The position numbers were made by a program, and so were the translations under genes. A stretch of 64,000 bases of DNA from positions 1-64,000 of the forward strand of contig DAOUIZ010000043.1 in NCBI GenBank assembly GCA_034423195.1. Reading direction: 5' to 3'. This document shows, in pieces, positions 26,472 to 35,371 of the stretch. Every line of letters starts with the position of its first letter. The first letter of the stretch is position 1. The stretch comes from CATOSK01 sp034423195. Its GTDB lineage: Bacteria; Chloroflexota; Dehalococcoidia; Lucifugimonadales; UBA3495. The notes under the pieces were generated by a model, which saw only the letters and a program-made list of their open reading frames with translations, made no database searches and was not told the origin of the DNA.

Positions 26472-27569
26472 TTGAAGATTAACAACTGGCGGTTCTGGCT
26501 CAGTCTGGCCACCGGGCTGCTGCTCCTCGCCCTCATGGTCTACTACGCCGACGTGGGAGAAATAACCCACTCCCTGGCCGGCGCCAACTACTGGTACGCC
26601 GTTCCCGCCGTAGCCTTGTACTTCGCCGCCGTATATTTCCGGTCCCTCCGGTGGAGCTTCCTGCTAGCTCCCCTGGCGGACATCCCGCCAAAGCGTCTCT
26701 TCCCCGTCGTCGCCATCGGATACATGGCCAACAACCTCCTCCCCGCCCGCATCGGAGAGGTGGTCCGTGCCTACGTACTGGCCCGCCGCGAGCCCGTCAG
26801 CGGCAGTTCCGGTCTCGCCACCATCGCTGTTGAGCGCGTCTACGACGGGCTGACCCTGGCCCTTTTTGCTGCCGTCACCGGCCCCCTGCTCCTCCTGTTG
26901 GGGGAGCTTGACTCCGCGCCCGCCGGTTACCGCACTTCGGGCATCATCCTCACCATCGCCGTCGTCCTGATCTGCATCGCCGCGGCCGGAGTGCTCACCG
27001 CCGCCAACTTTCCCTGGTTTACCCAAGCCGTGGAGCGCGTTCTCAACCTCAGCCCGGCCCGTTTCCGGCCCTGGCTCTTCCGCATGGCCCTGGGATTCAT
27101 CGCCGGCCTGTCCGTTCTCACATCTCCAAGGAAGCATCTCATCCTCCTCGTTCTCTCCCTTCCCATCTGGCTCCTGGAAGGCGGGACTTACCTGCTGGTC
27201 CTCTACTCCTTCGGCATCGACGGCGTGATTACTTCCTTCTGGGCCCTGCTGCTGACTGCCATCCTGGTCACCGCCACTTCCAACATCGCCACCGCCTTCC
27301 CCGCCAGCATCGGAGGCATCGGCGCCTTCGAGGTCGCCTCCCAGCAGACCCTGGTCGCCCTGGGCGTAGCTGCCTCTGTCGGAGCGGCCTACGCCACCTT
27401 CCTCCACCTGGTCGTCCTCTGGCTGCCGGTCAACCTCGTCGGGCTGGCCTTCTGGTGGCGCGCGCACCTGTCCATGAGCCAGGCCACTGCCCAACAGCCC
27501 CAACCGGACCAGTCCTCCGCTACCCCTCCCCCAACCGCAAACCCCGCTCCAGGAAAGGAAACCCCGTGA
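26472..27569 (+). CDS. lysylphosphatidylglycerol synthase/flippase-like membrane protein (UPF0104)
   Basis: 365 aa from TTG 26472 with eight or so membrane helices. Family blocks are YFAAVYFRSLRWSFLL, IGYMANNLLPARIGEVVRAYVLARRE and ATAFPASIGGIGAFEVASQQTL. Members act in lipid-linked glycan transfer or flipping. The last 30 residues are Pro/Gln-rich and cytosolic. The next gene starts inside its stop (GTGA). Fits with the two upstream GT-C proteins as a glycolipid unit. Confidence 0.83.
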   Translation: MKINNWRFWLSLATGLLLLALMVYYADVGEITHSLAGANYWYAVPAVALYFAAVYFRSLRWSFLLAPLADIPPKRLFPVVAIGYMANNLLPARIGEVVRAYVLARREPVSGSSGLATIAVERVYDGLTLALFAAVTGPLLLLLGELDSAPAGYRTSGIILTIAVVLICIAAAGVLTAANFPWFTQAVERVLNLSPARFRPWLFRMALGFIAGLSVLTSPRKHLILLVLSLPIWLLEGGTYLLVLYSFGIDGVITSFWALLLTAILVTATSNIATAFPASIGGIGAFEVASQQTLVALGVAASVGAAYATFLHLVVLWLPVNLVGLAFWWRAHLSMSQATAQQPQPDQSSATPPPTANPAPGKETP

Positions 27570-28885
27570 ACTTCGGAATCATAGGCGGAGGCGCCGCCGG
27601 TCTTGCCGCGGCATATGAGCTGTCCCGCCGGGGCCACACCGCCGACGTCTTCGAGACCGCTCCCATCCTCGGCGGCCAAGCCTCCACCTTCACCATCGGC
27701 GGCGGCCAGCTCGAGCGCGGCTACCACCACCTGTTCCGCAGCGACCGGGACATGGTACAGCTCATCCGGGAGGTTGGCCTGGAGGAGCACATGGGATGGT
27801 TCGAGTCCAAGGTCGGGCTGTTCCACGGAGGAAGGGTCTGGCCCTTCTCATCTCCAACGGACCTTCTGCGCTTCTCCCCCCTTCCCTTCGGCCAGCGCCT
27901 CCGGGTCGGCTTCTGGACCTTCCTCCTCCAGAACACCCGCAACTGGCGCAAATTCGAGGACGTCACCGCAAGGGACTGGATCATCGGTCACATGGGAGAG
28001 GACGCCTACCGGGTCATCTGGGAGCCCCTCCTGCGGGGCAAGTTCGGCGACTCCTACAACCAGGTCGGCATGGCCTGGCTCTGGAGCAAATTCCGCCTCC
28101 GCGTCGCCTCCCGGGGCAAGGCCTGGCAGAAGGAACGCCTCGGTTACCCCCTGTGCAGCTTCGGCGAGGTCTTCGACGCCGTAGCCAGGCGCATCCAAGA
28201 ACAGGGCGGCCGCGTGCATACCGGGGCCACAGTCGAGCGGGTCGAGGTATCCAACGGAAGGGCCACCGGCCTCACCATCAGTTCGGCTGAGTTCTTCCGC
28301 GAGACCCGCCAATACGACGCAGTCATCGCCACCACCCCTTCCTACATCTTCCCGTCCCTGGTGGACGGCCTTGCCCCGGCCTACGTGGAACATCTCCGCT
28401 CCGCTCGTTATCTCTCCGCTGTCCTCATCGTCCTTGCAATCAATGAGCCCCTGTCCGATGTCTACTGGATGAACATTGCCGACCGCACCATGCCCTTCCT
28501 CGGCATCATCGAGCACACCAACATGATCGACCCCGGACTGTACGGGGGCCACCACATCGTCTACATCACCAACTACCTCAGCCGAGACGACCCCATGTAC
28601 GACCTCAGCCCCGGCGAGCTGCTGGCCGAATACCTGCCCCACCTGCGCCGCATCAATCCCGGCTTCGACCTGGGCTGGGTCATCGAGTTCCACTACCACA
28701 AGGTCGACGGCGCCCAGCCCATCATCGGCACTCACTACGGATCGCAAATCCCTGACCACCGCACCCCGATCCGCAACCTTTACCTGGCCAACACCACCCA
28801 GATCTATCCCGAAGACCGGGGCACCAACTACTCCGTCCGCATGGGCCGGGAAGTGGCGCGGATCGCCTTGGGGGACCTGGGATAG
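27566..28885 (+). CDS. FAD-dependent amine-oxidase-fold oxidoreductase
   Basis: 439 aa from GTG 27566, preceded by CAGGAAAGG. N-terminal dinucleotide site FGIIGGGAAGLAAAYELSRRGHTADVFE, then GGQASTF, HHLFRSD and a C-terminal FAD-binding segment with YLANTTQIYPEDRGTNYSVRMG. Resembles protoporphyrinogen-oxidase or UDP-galactopyranose-mutase-like proteins common beside glycan genes; the exact reaction is not assignable. Translationally coupled to the flippase-like gene. Confidence 0.82.
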   Translation: MNFGIIGGGAAGLAAAYELSRRGHTADVFETAPILGGQASTFTIGGGQLERGYHHLFRSDRDMVQLIREVGLEEHMGWFESKVGLFHGGRVWPFSSPTDLLRFSPLPFGQRLRVGFWTFLLQNTRNWRKFEDVTARDWIIGHMGEDAYRVIWEPLLRGKFGDSYNQVGMAWLWSKFRLRVASRGKAWQKERLGYPLCSFGEVFDAVARRIQEQGGRVHTGATVERVEVSNGRATGLTISSAEFFRETRQYDAVIATTPSYIFPSLVDGLAPAYVEHLRSARYLSAVLIVLAINEPLSDVYWMNIADRTMPFLGIIEHTNMIDPGLYGGHHIVYITNYLSRDDPMYDLSPGELLAEYLPHLRRINPGFDLGWVIEFHYHKVDGAQPIIGTHYGSQIPDHRTPIRNLYLANTTQIYPEDRGTNYSVRMGREVARIALGDLG

Positions 28886-28952
28886 CCTCCTCTACCCACT
28901 CCTGATGCTACAATGAAGGTTCAGACAGGTTGATTGCGCCGGAGACGTGACC

Positions 28953-29237
28953 ATGGACGTAAAAGAAGCAGCTAAGATCGCCAAGGCCTACATCGCCGAC
29001 CTCTTCGACGACGAACTAATTTCCAACGTTGGGTTAGAGGAGATAGAGCGCGAAACCAGCAACCCACACTTTTGGAGTGTTACCGTCGGATTCTCAAGAC
29101 CGTGGGACACCCGGGGCTTGGCTTCCACGACTCTGGGACAAACTGGACTCCGAAGGTCGTACAAAATGCTCCGGATCAACGATGCCACCGGTGCAGTCCA
29201 TTCCGTAAGGGATCGCGTTCTGCGCCGGTCTGAATGA
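28953..29237 (+). CDS. small protein upstream of PIN domain; candidate antitoxin
   Basis: 94 aa from ATG 28953 (GGAG 8 nt upstream; a GTG at 28947 is too close to it). Begins MDVKEAAKIAKAYIADLF, followed by a beta-rich segment (HFWSVTVGFSRPW) and a basic C-terminus with YKMLRINDATGAV. The second half resembles small sheet-forming immunity/PepSY-like domains, but no family is recognised with certainty. Lower GC than its neighbours. It is 10 nt from the PIN gene, so the pair is probably one unit. Confidence 0.6.
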   Translation: MDVKEAAKIAKAYIADLFDDELISNVGLEEIERETSNPHFWSVTVGFSRPWDTRGLASTTLGQTGLRRSYKMLRINDATGAVHSVRDRVLRRSE

Positions 29238-29247
29238 GCCACCACTG

Positions 29248-29703
29248 TTGCCGGGATATTTCCTCGATACGAACTTGTTAGTCCTTCTTGTGGTGGGAAG
29301 CGAAGACCGAGGTCTGATCGAGAAGCACCGCAGGTTGGACAACTACTCAACTGCAGATTTCGACATCTTGGTTGATCTACTGGAAGGCGTGGACGAAGTT
29401 TTCGTAACCCCCAATACTGTCACAGAAACGTCCAACCTCGTAAGCCAACACGGGGAACCGGAGCGTTCCCGATTGATGGCACGGTTGCGGTTCCTCATTC
29501 AAGAAAGCCGGGAAATTGTGGTAGCCAGCGCCATGGCCTCTTGTAATCCCGACTTTGCCCGCTTGGGCTTGACTGATGCCGCGTTGTTGGAAGCCGCTTC
29601 TGCCGATAATCCGGTATTGACCGTAGACTTGGAACTCTATTTGACCGCCATCGAAACCGGGGAGGAAAAAGCCGTCAACTTTACGACTTACCGTGATCTG
29701 TAG
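29248..29703 (+). CDS. PIN-domain protein (putative toxin-like RNase)
   Basis: 151 aa from TTG 29248; no better start lies in frame. The four acidic positions of the PIN fold are visible: Asp7 in FLDTNLLVLL, Glu in VTPNTVTETSNL, Asp in GLTDAALLEAA and Asp in VLTVDLEL. PIN proteins are Mg-dependent RNases, often VapC-like toxins. The partner upstream is not a classical VapB (no AbrB or RHH signature seen), so the TA assignment is tentative. Confidence 0.7.
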   Translation: MPGYFLDTNLLVLLVVGSEDRGLIEKHRRLDNYSTADFDILVDLLEGVDEVFVTPNTVTETSNLVSQHGEPERSRLMARLRFLIQESREIVVASAMASCNPDFARLGLTDAALLEAASADNPVLTVDLELYLTAIETGEEKAVNFTTYRDL

Positions 29704-29993
29704 CACATCCTACCCCACCAGCCCCTCCATCTCCCTCTGCTGCCCTTGGGGAAGCCGCACCCGTTGCACCGCCTGGCAGGCAGTCGGGTCCAACGGCAGG
29801 TCAACCCGTTCCCGGCCACAACAGGAAGGTGGTAAACTCGGGCAGACCTTTACATGGAGGCGGATTTATCCCAATTCCCCAGAATCCCGTCCCTCCGCGC
29901 AGGATTGAAAATCCCGCTCCCCGCCGGAGGGTTCCTCAACCTCACGGCGGTCTGCGTAGCCTACCCTGCCGGTTCCCGCCGTCGTTGTAACCC

Positions 29994-31277
29994 TTGATAG
30001 CCACCGTCAAGCGCAGGCTCCACTACGGGTGGGTCATCTTTGCCCTCACCTTTTCCAATCTCACCGTGGAAGGCGGGGCCAAGAACGTCCAGGGTGTTTT
30101 CCTCGTTGCCCTCCGGGACCACTTCCGCAGCAGCGTTGCCCTCACCGCGGGCGTCTTCTCGGCCTCGGGATTATTCGGCGCCTTTGCCGCCCCCTTCCTG
30201 GGACGTTTCCTGGACCGCTTTGGCCCCCGTGCCATGTTCCCGCTGGCCGGGTGTTTTATCCTCGTCGGATGGCTGGCCAGCAGCGTCGCCAGCGATGTGT
30301 GGCAGCTGTTCATCTTCTACAGCGTCATCGCGACCCTGGGACAGGTCGGGATTTCCTCTTTCTCCGCTACCGCCACCCTGGCCCCTTGGTTCCCCAGGTC
30401 CAAGGGAGTAGTCCTCGGGACCGCCGACGCAGGCAATCCGGCCGGACAGGCCATCATAGTCCCCCTGGCGCAGCTCATCGTCTCGACCCTGGGATGGCAG
30501 TGGGCTTACCGGATTTTCGGCGTCGCCTTTTTCCTGGTCATTGCCCTTCCCAACCTGCTCCTGCAGAGGCGCCCGCCCCACTCGGAACAGGAACTTCGCG
30601 CCGCCGAAGCGGACGGGCCGGAGAAGGAAGAAAGCTCCGGAGGGCTGCCGAATTTCCCTTCGCCGGGTGAATCTACTTCCGGATCCTCCATGGCCGAGGC
30701 CCTACGGGAACCGGCGGTGTGGTTCCTCCTGACTGCCCGGGCGGTCGGCTCCGTCGGAAGCCAGATGACCATCGTCCACATGCTGGCCTACCTCTTCCTG
30801 GCCGGATACGGGGAAATGCAGGCGGCCTTTGCCATCGGCACCGCGGGACTGCTGGGCATCGGTGGACGCCCCGGTATCGGTCTCCTGTCCGACTTCCTGG
30901 GACGGGAGATTGTCTACACTTTCAGCATGGCCATGACCGTAGCCGCCGTGATGGTCGTCCTCTTTTTCGGCGGGGAAGGCGTCTGGTGGGCTCTCGTGGC
31001 CTTCGTGGCCCTGAACGGGTTCAGCGAAGGAATCAGCGGCCTGCTCATCGGGGCCAAGGCCGCCGACCTCTACCCGCCCCGCATGTTGGGGACCGTCATG
31101 GGCCTGCTGGAAACTGGACGGGGCATTGGCATCGCCACCGGACCGGTCATGGCCGGCCTGCTCTTCGACTTGCAGGGCGACTACTTCCTGGCCTTCCTGA
31201 TTTCCGCCGGCCTGACCGCCGCGTCCATATTCTTCGTATGGTCCGCCTGGTTCGCTTCCCGCAATCGGAGCCGGTAG
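29994..31277 (+). CDS. MFS transporter (monocarboxylate/OFA-like)
   Basis: 427 aa from TTG 29994, twelve hydrophobic segments with a charged central loop near residue 205 (PHSEQELRAAEADGPEKEE). The loop 2-3 motif reads FLGRFLDRFGPRAMF, and the second half has GRPGIGLLSDFLGRE. The pattern with ALRDHFRSS near helix 1 suits the monocarboxylate/oxalate-formate branch. Substrate unknown. About 290 nt of noncoding DNA precede it, with nothing recognisable inside. Confidence 0.82.
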   Translation: MIATVKRRLHYGWVIFALTFSNLTVEGGAKNVQGVFLVALRDHFRSSVALTAGVFSASGLFGAFAAPFLGRFLDRFGPRAMFPLAGCFILVGWLASSVASDVWQLFIFYSVIATLGQVGISSFSATATLAPWFPRSKGVVLGTADAGNPAGQAIIVPLAQLIVSTLGWQWAYRIFGVAFFLVIALPNLLLQRRPPHSEQELRAAEADGPEKEESSGGLPNFPSPGESTSGSSMAEALREPAVWFLLTARAVGSVGSQMTIVHMLAYLFLAGYGEMQAAFAIGTAGLLGIGGRPGIGLLSDFLGREIVYTFSMAMTVAAVMVVLFFGGEGVWWALVAFVALNGFSEGISGLLIGAKAADLYPPRMLGTVMGLLETGRGIGIATGPVMAGLLFDLQGDYFLAFLISAGLTAASIFFVWSAWFASRNRSR

Positions 31278-31420
31278 ACCAGGCCGGTCTTCAGGCCCGG
31301 TTTTCCTGCCCGCCTCCGTGACACCATCTGGAGAGCTGTTCCCGAATTTGACTGTCGCAGTGCCGGAATCGGCGAAGGGGAGCTGGGATGGGCGCGGGTG
31401 TGCTCCGGGGTGCTCCCGGC

Positions 31421-32332
31421 TTATACCATGCCCAGGGACTGGAGAAATTCCGTCAGGGCAGCAGCACATTCGCGGGGCTTTTCCAGTTGCAGGAAATGGG
31501 TGGCTTCCGGCAGGAAGTCATAGTCCACGCTCAAAATGTCGCTCAGGTCCAGGGTGGGCAGGTAGGAGAAAGGCAGCGTCGGGTCGGCGCCGACCACCTT
31601 GACCGGACACCTGATTTCATCGAAATCCACCGCCACCGCGTACACACCGGCGTAATCGATGATCTGCGCCTCGTATTCCCGGGGGCAGCGAAGCTCGAAG
31701 CCGTCTCCCAGATCGCTGGGCCGCAGCGTCGTTTCTGCCATGAGGTGGAAAACACCAGGCGCGAATTTCTGAAAGGGCGTCAGAAAGGGAAGGATGTCGG
31801 AAAATTCTTCCCTGCGCTGGAACTTCTCCGTTCTCCGGCGGGCGAAGCCGGCAGATTGAGCCGCAGCCGCTTCGAATTCCTGGTGACTGCGGCCGGGCTT
31901 GCAGAGAGGGGGATCGTAGAGCGCCAGGCCAGAGTAACGCGCGCCCCGGCCAGCAGAGAGAAGTGAGGCCAGCGCGGAAACCGAGTGAAACACTCCAACC
32001 TGGGGTTTCTCCCCAAACCGCCGGTCAACCGCTTCGAGGATAAGGTCGTGGTCAGAGACCAGGGTGGGAACGTTATGGGCATCCAGCCCGCTTACCTTGT
32101 TCCAGCCGTGGTTTCTCAGGTCGAAGACCACCACGTCGAATTCGCCGGTGAGCAGTGACCAGAAGGGGTAGTACAGGTCTACGGCCAGCCCGTTGCCGTG
32201 ACTGAGTATCAGCCGGGGCCCGTCCGTATTGCCGTGGCGGCGGACAAATATGCTGGTGTCCGCGTCCACCGGAACTTCGTAGACTGCAACCGGCTCCGGC
32301 AATTTCCATGCGGACTCCGGGTTACCGGTCAA
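31421..32332 (-). CDS. alpha/beta hydrolase
   Basis: 303 aa from TTG 32332. Oxyanion region LILSHGNGLAVDLYYPF, VVVFDLRNHGWN, nucleophile elbow VFHSVSALASLL (not the common GxSxG), and a C-terminal EATHFLQLEKP with the catalytic His. Overlaps the phosphopantetheinyl transferase by 11 nt, so both are cotranslated. Paired with an ACP and its activating enzyme, a thioesterase-like role is plausible but inferred. Confidence 0.78.
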   Translation of the reverse strand: MTGNPESAWKLPEPVAVYEVPVDADTSIFVRRHGNTDGPRLILSHGNGLAVDLYYPFWSLLTGEFDVVVFDLRNHGWNKVSGLDAHNVPTLVSDHDLILEAVDRRFGEKPQVGVFHSVSALASLLSAGRGARYSGLALYDPPLCKPGRSHQEFEAAAAQSAGFARRRTEKFQRREEFSDILPFLTPFQKFAPGVFHLMAETTLRPSDLGDGFELRCPREYEAQIIDYAGVYAVAVDFDEIRCPVKVVGADPTLPFSYLPTLDLSDILSVDYDFLPEATHFLQLEKPRECAAALTEFLQSLGMV

Positions 32333-33059
32333 TCTTCACATCCTGACGGCGGTTAGTCGCGAATCCGGGGCAATCGCCCGGCTGGGAATATCCGCCTGGA
32401 CCGGGTAGCTCGTAAGCCAGCGCAGCGGCAAACCCTTCCCCTCCGATATCCCGCAACGCCCATGTCACAGAGGGAAGGTGCGGAAAGCGGAATCTCCCGG
32501 TCACTCCACCCCGGCGGATATTGGGCGGCACCTGGAACCGGGATATGTCGGTTGAAAACCCGGTTCCCAAGGCTTTGATCAGAGCTTCCTTGCACGTCCA
32601 CAGCCGGTAGAACAGCCTGATCCTGGCCTGCCCCGCCAGTTCATTCAACTCGGCTTGCTCATCGGATCCCATCACGGCTTCGATGAGGGAAGCCAGGTCC
32701 CGCCTCGGCGTGATCTCTTCAACATCCACGCCCAAATGTCCCCCTGGAGCGAAGGCAATCAGGCCACACTCGCCACTGTGGCTCACGTTGAAACTGATGG
32801 ACGCAGGAGACCCGTCAACCAACGCTAGGGGTTTGCCATAATCGTTTTCTTCAAAAGACAACTGGTGGTTGTGGCATCCTATGGAACTGCAAAGAATACT
32901 TCGGAGTGCGGCGCGGCAGAGAATAAACCGGCGCCGTGCCCCCGGCACAAACTTTAGGCTGCGGGAACGCTCGACTTTATCGAGCCAAGCCAAGGAGTCG
33001 CTTTCGCGGGCCGGGTGCGGTCTCAGGCATACCCGCACAACCGTGATGTCCCCGGACAT
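32322..33059 (-). CDS. 4'-phosphopantetheinyl transferase (Sfp-type)
   Basis: 245 aa from ATG 33059 with TGGAG upstream; a GTG at 33134 would give 270 aa. The Sfp motifs are visible: FNVSHSGECGLIAFAPGGHLGVDVEEI (Mg-binding Asp/Glu) and FYRLWTCKEALIKALGTG. Transfers the phosphopantetheine arm of CoA to carrier proteins. The acyl carrier protein encoded just upstream is the obvious partner. Confidence 0.9.
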   Translation of the reverse strand: MSGDITVVRVCLRPHPARESDSLAWLDKVERSRSLKFVPGARRRFILCRAALRSILCSSIGCHNHQLSFEENDYGKPLALVDGSPASISFNVSHSGECGLIAFAPGGHLGVDVEEITPRRDLASLIEAVMGSDEQAELNELAGQARIRLFYRLWTCKEALIKALGTGFSTDISRFQVPPNIRRGGVTGRFRFPHLPSVTWALRDIGGEGFAAALAYELPGPGGYSQPGDCPGFATNRRQDVKIDR

Positions 33060-33188
33060 GAAGAAGGGACTCCACCAAGATTGATTAGCAGGTGCTAAAA
33101 CGTCAGCGGAGCCTGTATTGGCTACATTCAACACGCTGCGTCCCTGGGAGTCCCTGTCCAGTTTTATTGAAGAAACGGTTTGCCGAGC

Positions 33189-33425
33189 CTAGCCTTCCAG
33201 GGCGGCTATCAACTCGCCCACCGTGTTGTACTTGGCGCAATCTTCCGGGCTGAATGACCTGCCAAATTCATCGGCCACCAGCTTGACGAATGCCACGAAG
33301 TCAACCGATGAGATACCGGAATCCTTCAAGCTCGATTCAAGATGGAGCGGGTCGCCCGCCGACCTGCCCTCTATTTCCAGGTTATCGTCCACCAGTTTTC
33401 TGAGACGTTCCTCAGCTGAAGCCAT
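33189..33425 (-). CDS. acyl carrier protein
   Basis: 78 aa from ATG 33425 behind TTTTGGAGGACC. Four-helix ACP pattern, with the phosphopantetheine attachment serine in DSGISSVDFVAFV and a C-terminal YNTVGELIAAL. It is acidic, as expected. It stands away from fatty-acid synthesis genes and heads a three-gene unit with Sfp-type transferase and hydrolase. This suggests a dedicated carrier rather than the housekeeping AcpP. Confidence 0.85.
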   Translation of the reverse strand: MASAEERLRKLVDDNLEIEGRSAGDPLHLESSLKDSGISSVDFVAFVKLVADEFGRSFSPEDCAKYNTVGELIAALEG

Positions 33426-33461
33426 TGAAAGGTCCTCCAAAAGGATGTGATTTCTTCCGTC

Positions 33462-33486
33462 GTCAGTCTTCCGGCGGAAGACTGAC
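33462..33486. promoter_or_regulatory. perfect palindrome upstream of the ACP unit
   Basis: GTCAGTCTTCC (33462-33472), spacer GGC, GGAAGACTGAC (33476-33486). It is an 11-bp perfect inverted repeat, 36 nt before the ACP start codon on the minus strand. It could be a repressor operator or an mRNA leader hairpin. Confidence 0.5.
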
Positions 33487-33643
33487 AAGAGCGTAACAAG
33501 AGGAGGGTAGCAGGTCAACCCGGATTGAATTGCACCGCTCCATGCTGCCCGGGTCAACCCCGATGCGGTTCACCGCCTATCGTCGGGAACGGGTTATGCT
33601 ATCGCTTCCTGCAAACTGCCCTCCCGCAAACAGTCGTTCCGGT

Positions 33644-35371
33644 TTACTGGGAGCCTTTGACCTGCACGGTGACGATGTCCAGGCCGTAGTATTTCTGGTG
33701 TTGCACCGACGAGGCATAATGCCGCAAGAGGCGCAGCGATACCTCGCCTTCCTCCAGTCCCTCGGTCTCTTCACTGAGATGGGCCAACCGCTGTTCCAGG
33801 TTCTGTTCGTCGAAGACGGCAATGAACTCCAACTCCATTACCCCGGCGCCGGGCCGGGCAGTCACCCTCAGCCGTGGAGGATCATCGCCGGCTTCTTCGT
33901 CACTTCTCTCTACCAGGCTCATCAGCGTTTCCTCGGACGCCGCGAGCAGACGGCCAGTGGACGATTCATTCCAACCGAGCCGTCGGGCCTGTTCCCCAAT
34001 GAACTTGTGGATGTCGGGGAGGGCCGATGTGTCCAGCCTGGCCTGGAGACGTTCTCCCCTCCGAGGGTTGGTCAGGTCGAGGAACAGGGTCATCAGGATC
34101 GCGGCCAGGGCTCCGACCAGCATTCCGTTGTCCAGCAATCCCCCCCAGGGACCGCCAAGCAGGTCCGCGAAGACCGTTTGTTGCTCGAGCCCGGCGCCTA
34201 GCGAGAATGAAATCCCCACGATGATCACCTTCTGAGAATCGAGCCCCGCCTGGACCACGGTACGGATACCCTCCACGAAGAGGAGGCCGATGGCCACCAG
34301 CAGGTAGGCGCCCATGACCGGAGACGGAATCGTGAGCAGGACCGCCGGCAGCTTGGGGAACAGCGCCAGCAACACCAACGAACCCCCGATCACGTATCCC
34401 ACGTTGCGGGAAGCAACCCCGGTCAGGTTGACGAGGGAGACACTGGTGGAGGAATAGACGGTGGTGGGAGGCGTGCCCGCGATTCCAGATGCGACAATGC
34501 CCAGCCAGTTTGTGTTGAGAGAACTCTGGACACGGCGGAAATCGGTTGCGCGGGGCCCCCGCCGCGATGCTTGCTGGATCGCAACGTTGTCGCCGATGTT
34601 CTTGATTCCCCCCACCAGGGTTACCACGACGAACACCGGCAGAAGCGCCCAGAAGTCGCCCCCCGGGGCCAGGTTGAACCCGGGGAAGCCGCCCACGGAA
34701 ATTCCGGCCCAGGCCGCGTCCGTCACCGGCGTGACGTCGTAGGTCCCGAACAGGACGGCCGCCAGGCAGCCCGCTCCTATCCCAATGATGGGCGACCAGA
34801 GCCGCAGGGCGCCGGTTGCGCGCAACGCAAGTCCAACCACGACGGCCAGCGTTATCGCCGCTATGGCCGGTCCCGCAGCCGCCGGAGCCGCCTCCGGCAA
34901 TTCCTTGACCCGGTCCAGGGCGATGGGCAGGACCGCGGCCGCAATCAGCATCAGGACCACCCCCGAAACCGCCGGCGTGATGATCCGCCGCAAAAAGGGC
35001 AGCCATACGGCCAGGGCGAGGTATGAGAGAGACGAGACGACGATCAGGCTCGCCAGCAGTTCCGGTCCTCCCGCGGTCAGGGCCAGGACCGAGATGGGCA
35101 CGAAATTGGGCGTGGTGCCCATGATGAGCACGTATCCGGCCCCGAACCGCCACAATTTGCTGGCCTGCAGGGCGGTGAGGACACCGGCGATGATGAGGGC
35201 GGCGAAAACCGCCCACGAGATGTAGGCCTGGTCCTGTCCGCCCGCTCGGGCCGTGATCACCACGATCAGGACCAGCGGCGCGATGGCGAAGACCATGCCC
35301 TGGAGGCCAACCCCCAGGGAAACCCAGTAGGGGCAAGCATCATCGGCCTCGTAGCGAAGATTTTCATTCAT
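33644..35371 (-). CDS. NCS2-type nucleobase permease with C-terminal GHKL-like domain
   Basis: 575 aa. Residues about 1-435 are a uracil/xanthine permease-like transporter with 12-14 hydrophobic segments (GTTPNFVPISVLAL, NIGDNVAIQQASRR, GIAGTPPTTVYSSTSVSLVNLTGVASRNVG). The last 140 residues are soluble and resemble an RsbW/HATPase fold (ASEETLMSLVER as a degenerate N-box; LRLLRHYASSVQHQKYYGLDIVTVQV as the terminal strand). The canonical Asn and the DxGxG box are not evident. A sensory or regulatory fusion is inferred. Monocistronic. Confidence 0.78.
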   Translation of the reverse strand: MNENLRYEADDACPYWVSLGVGLQGMVFAIAPLVLIVVITARAGGQDQAYISWAVFAALIIAGVLTALQASKLWRFGAGYVLIMGTTPNFVPISVLALTAGGPELLASLIVVSSLSYLALAVWLPFLRRIITPAVSGVVLMLIAAAVLPIALDRVKELPEAAPAAAGPAIAAITLAVVVGLALRATGALRLWSPIIGIGAGCLAAVLFGTYDVTPVTDAAWAGISVGGFPGFNLAPGGDFWALLPVFVVVTLVGGIKNIGDNVAIQQASRRGPRATDFRRVQSSLNTNWLGIVASGIAGTPPTTVYSSTSVSLVNLTGVASRNVGYVIGGSLVLLALFPKLPAVLLTIPSPVMGAYLLVAIGLLFVEGIRTVVQAGLDSQKVIIVGISFSLGAGLEQQTVFADLLGGPWGGLLDNGMLVGALAAILMTLFLDLTNPRRGERLQARLDTSALPDIHKFIGEQARRLGWNESSTGRLLAASEETLMSLVERSDEEAGDDPPRLRVTARPGAGVMELEFIAVFDEQNLEQRLAHLSEETEGLEEGEVSLRLLRHYASSVQHQKYYGLDIVTVQVKGSQ

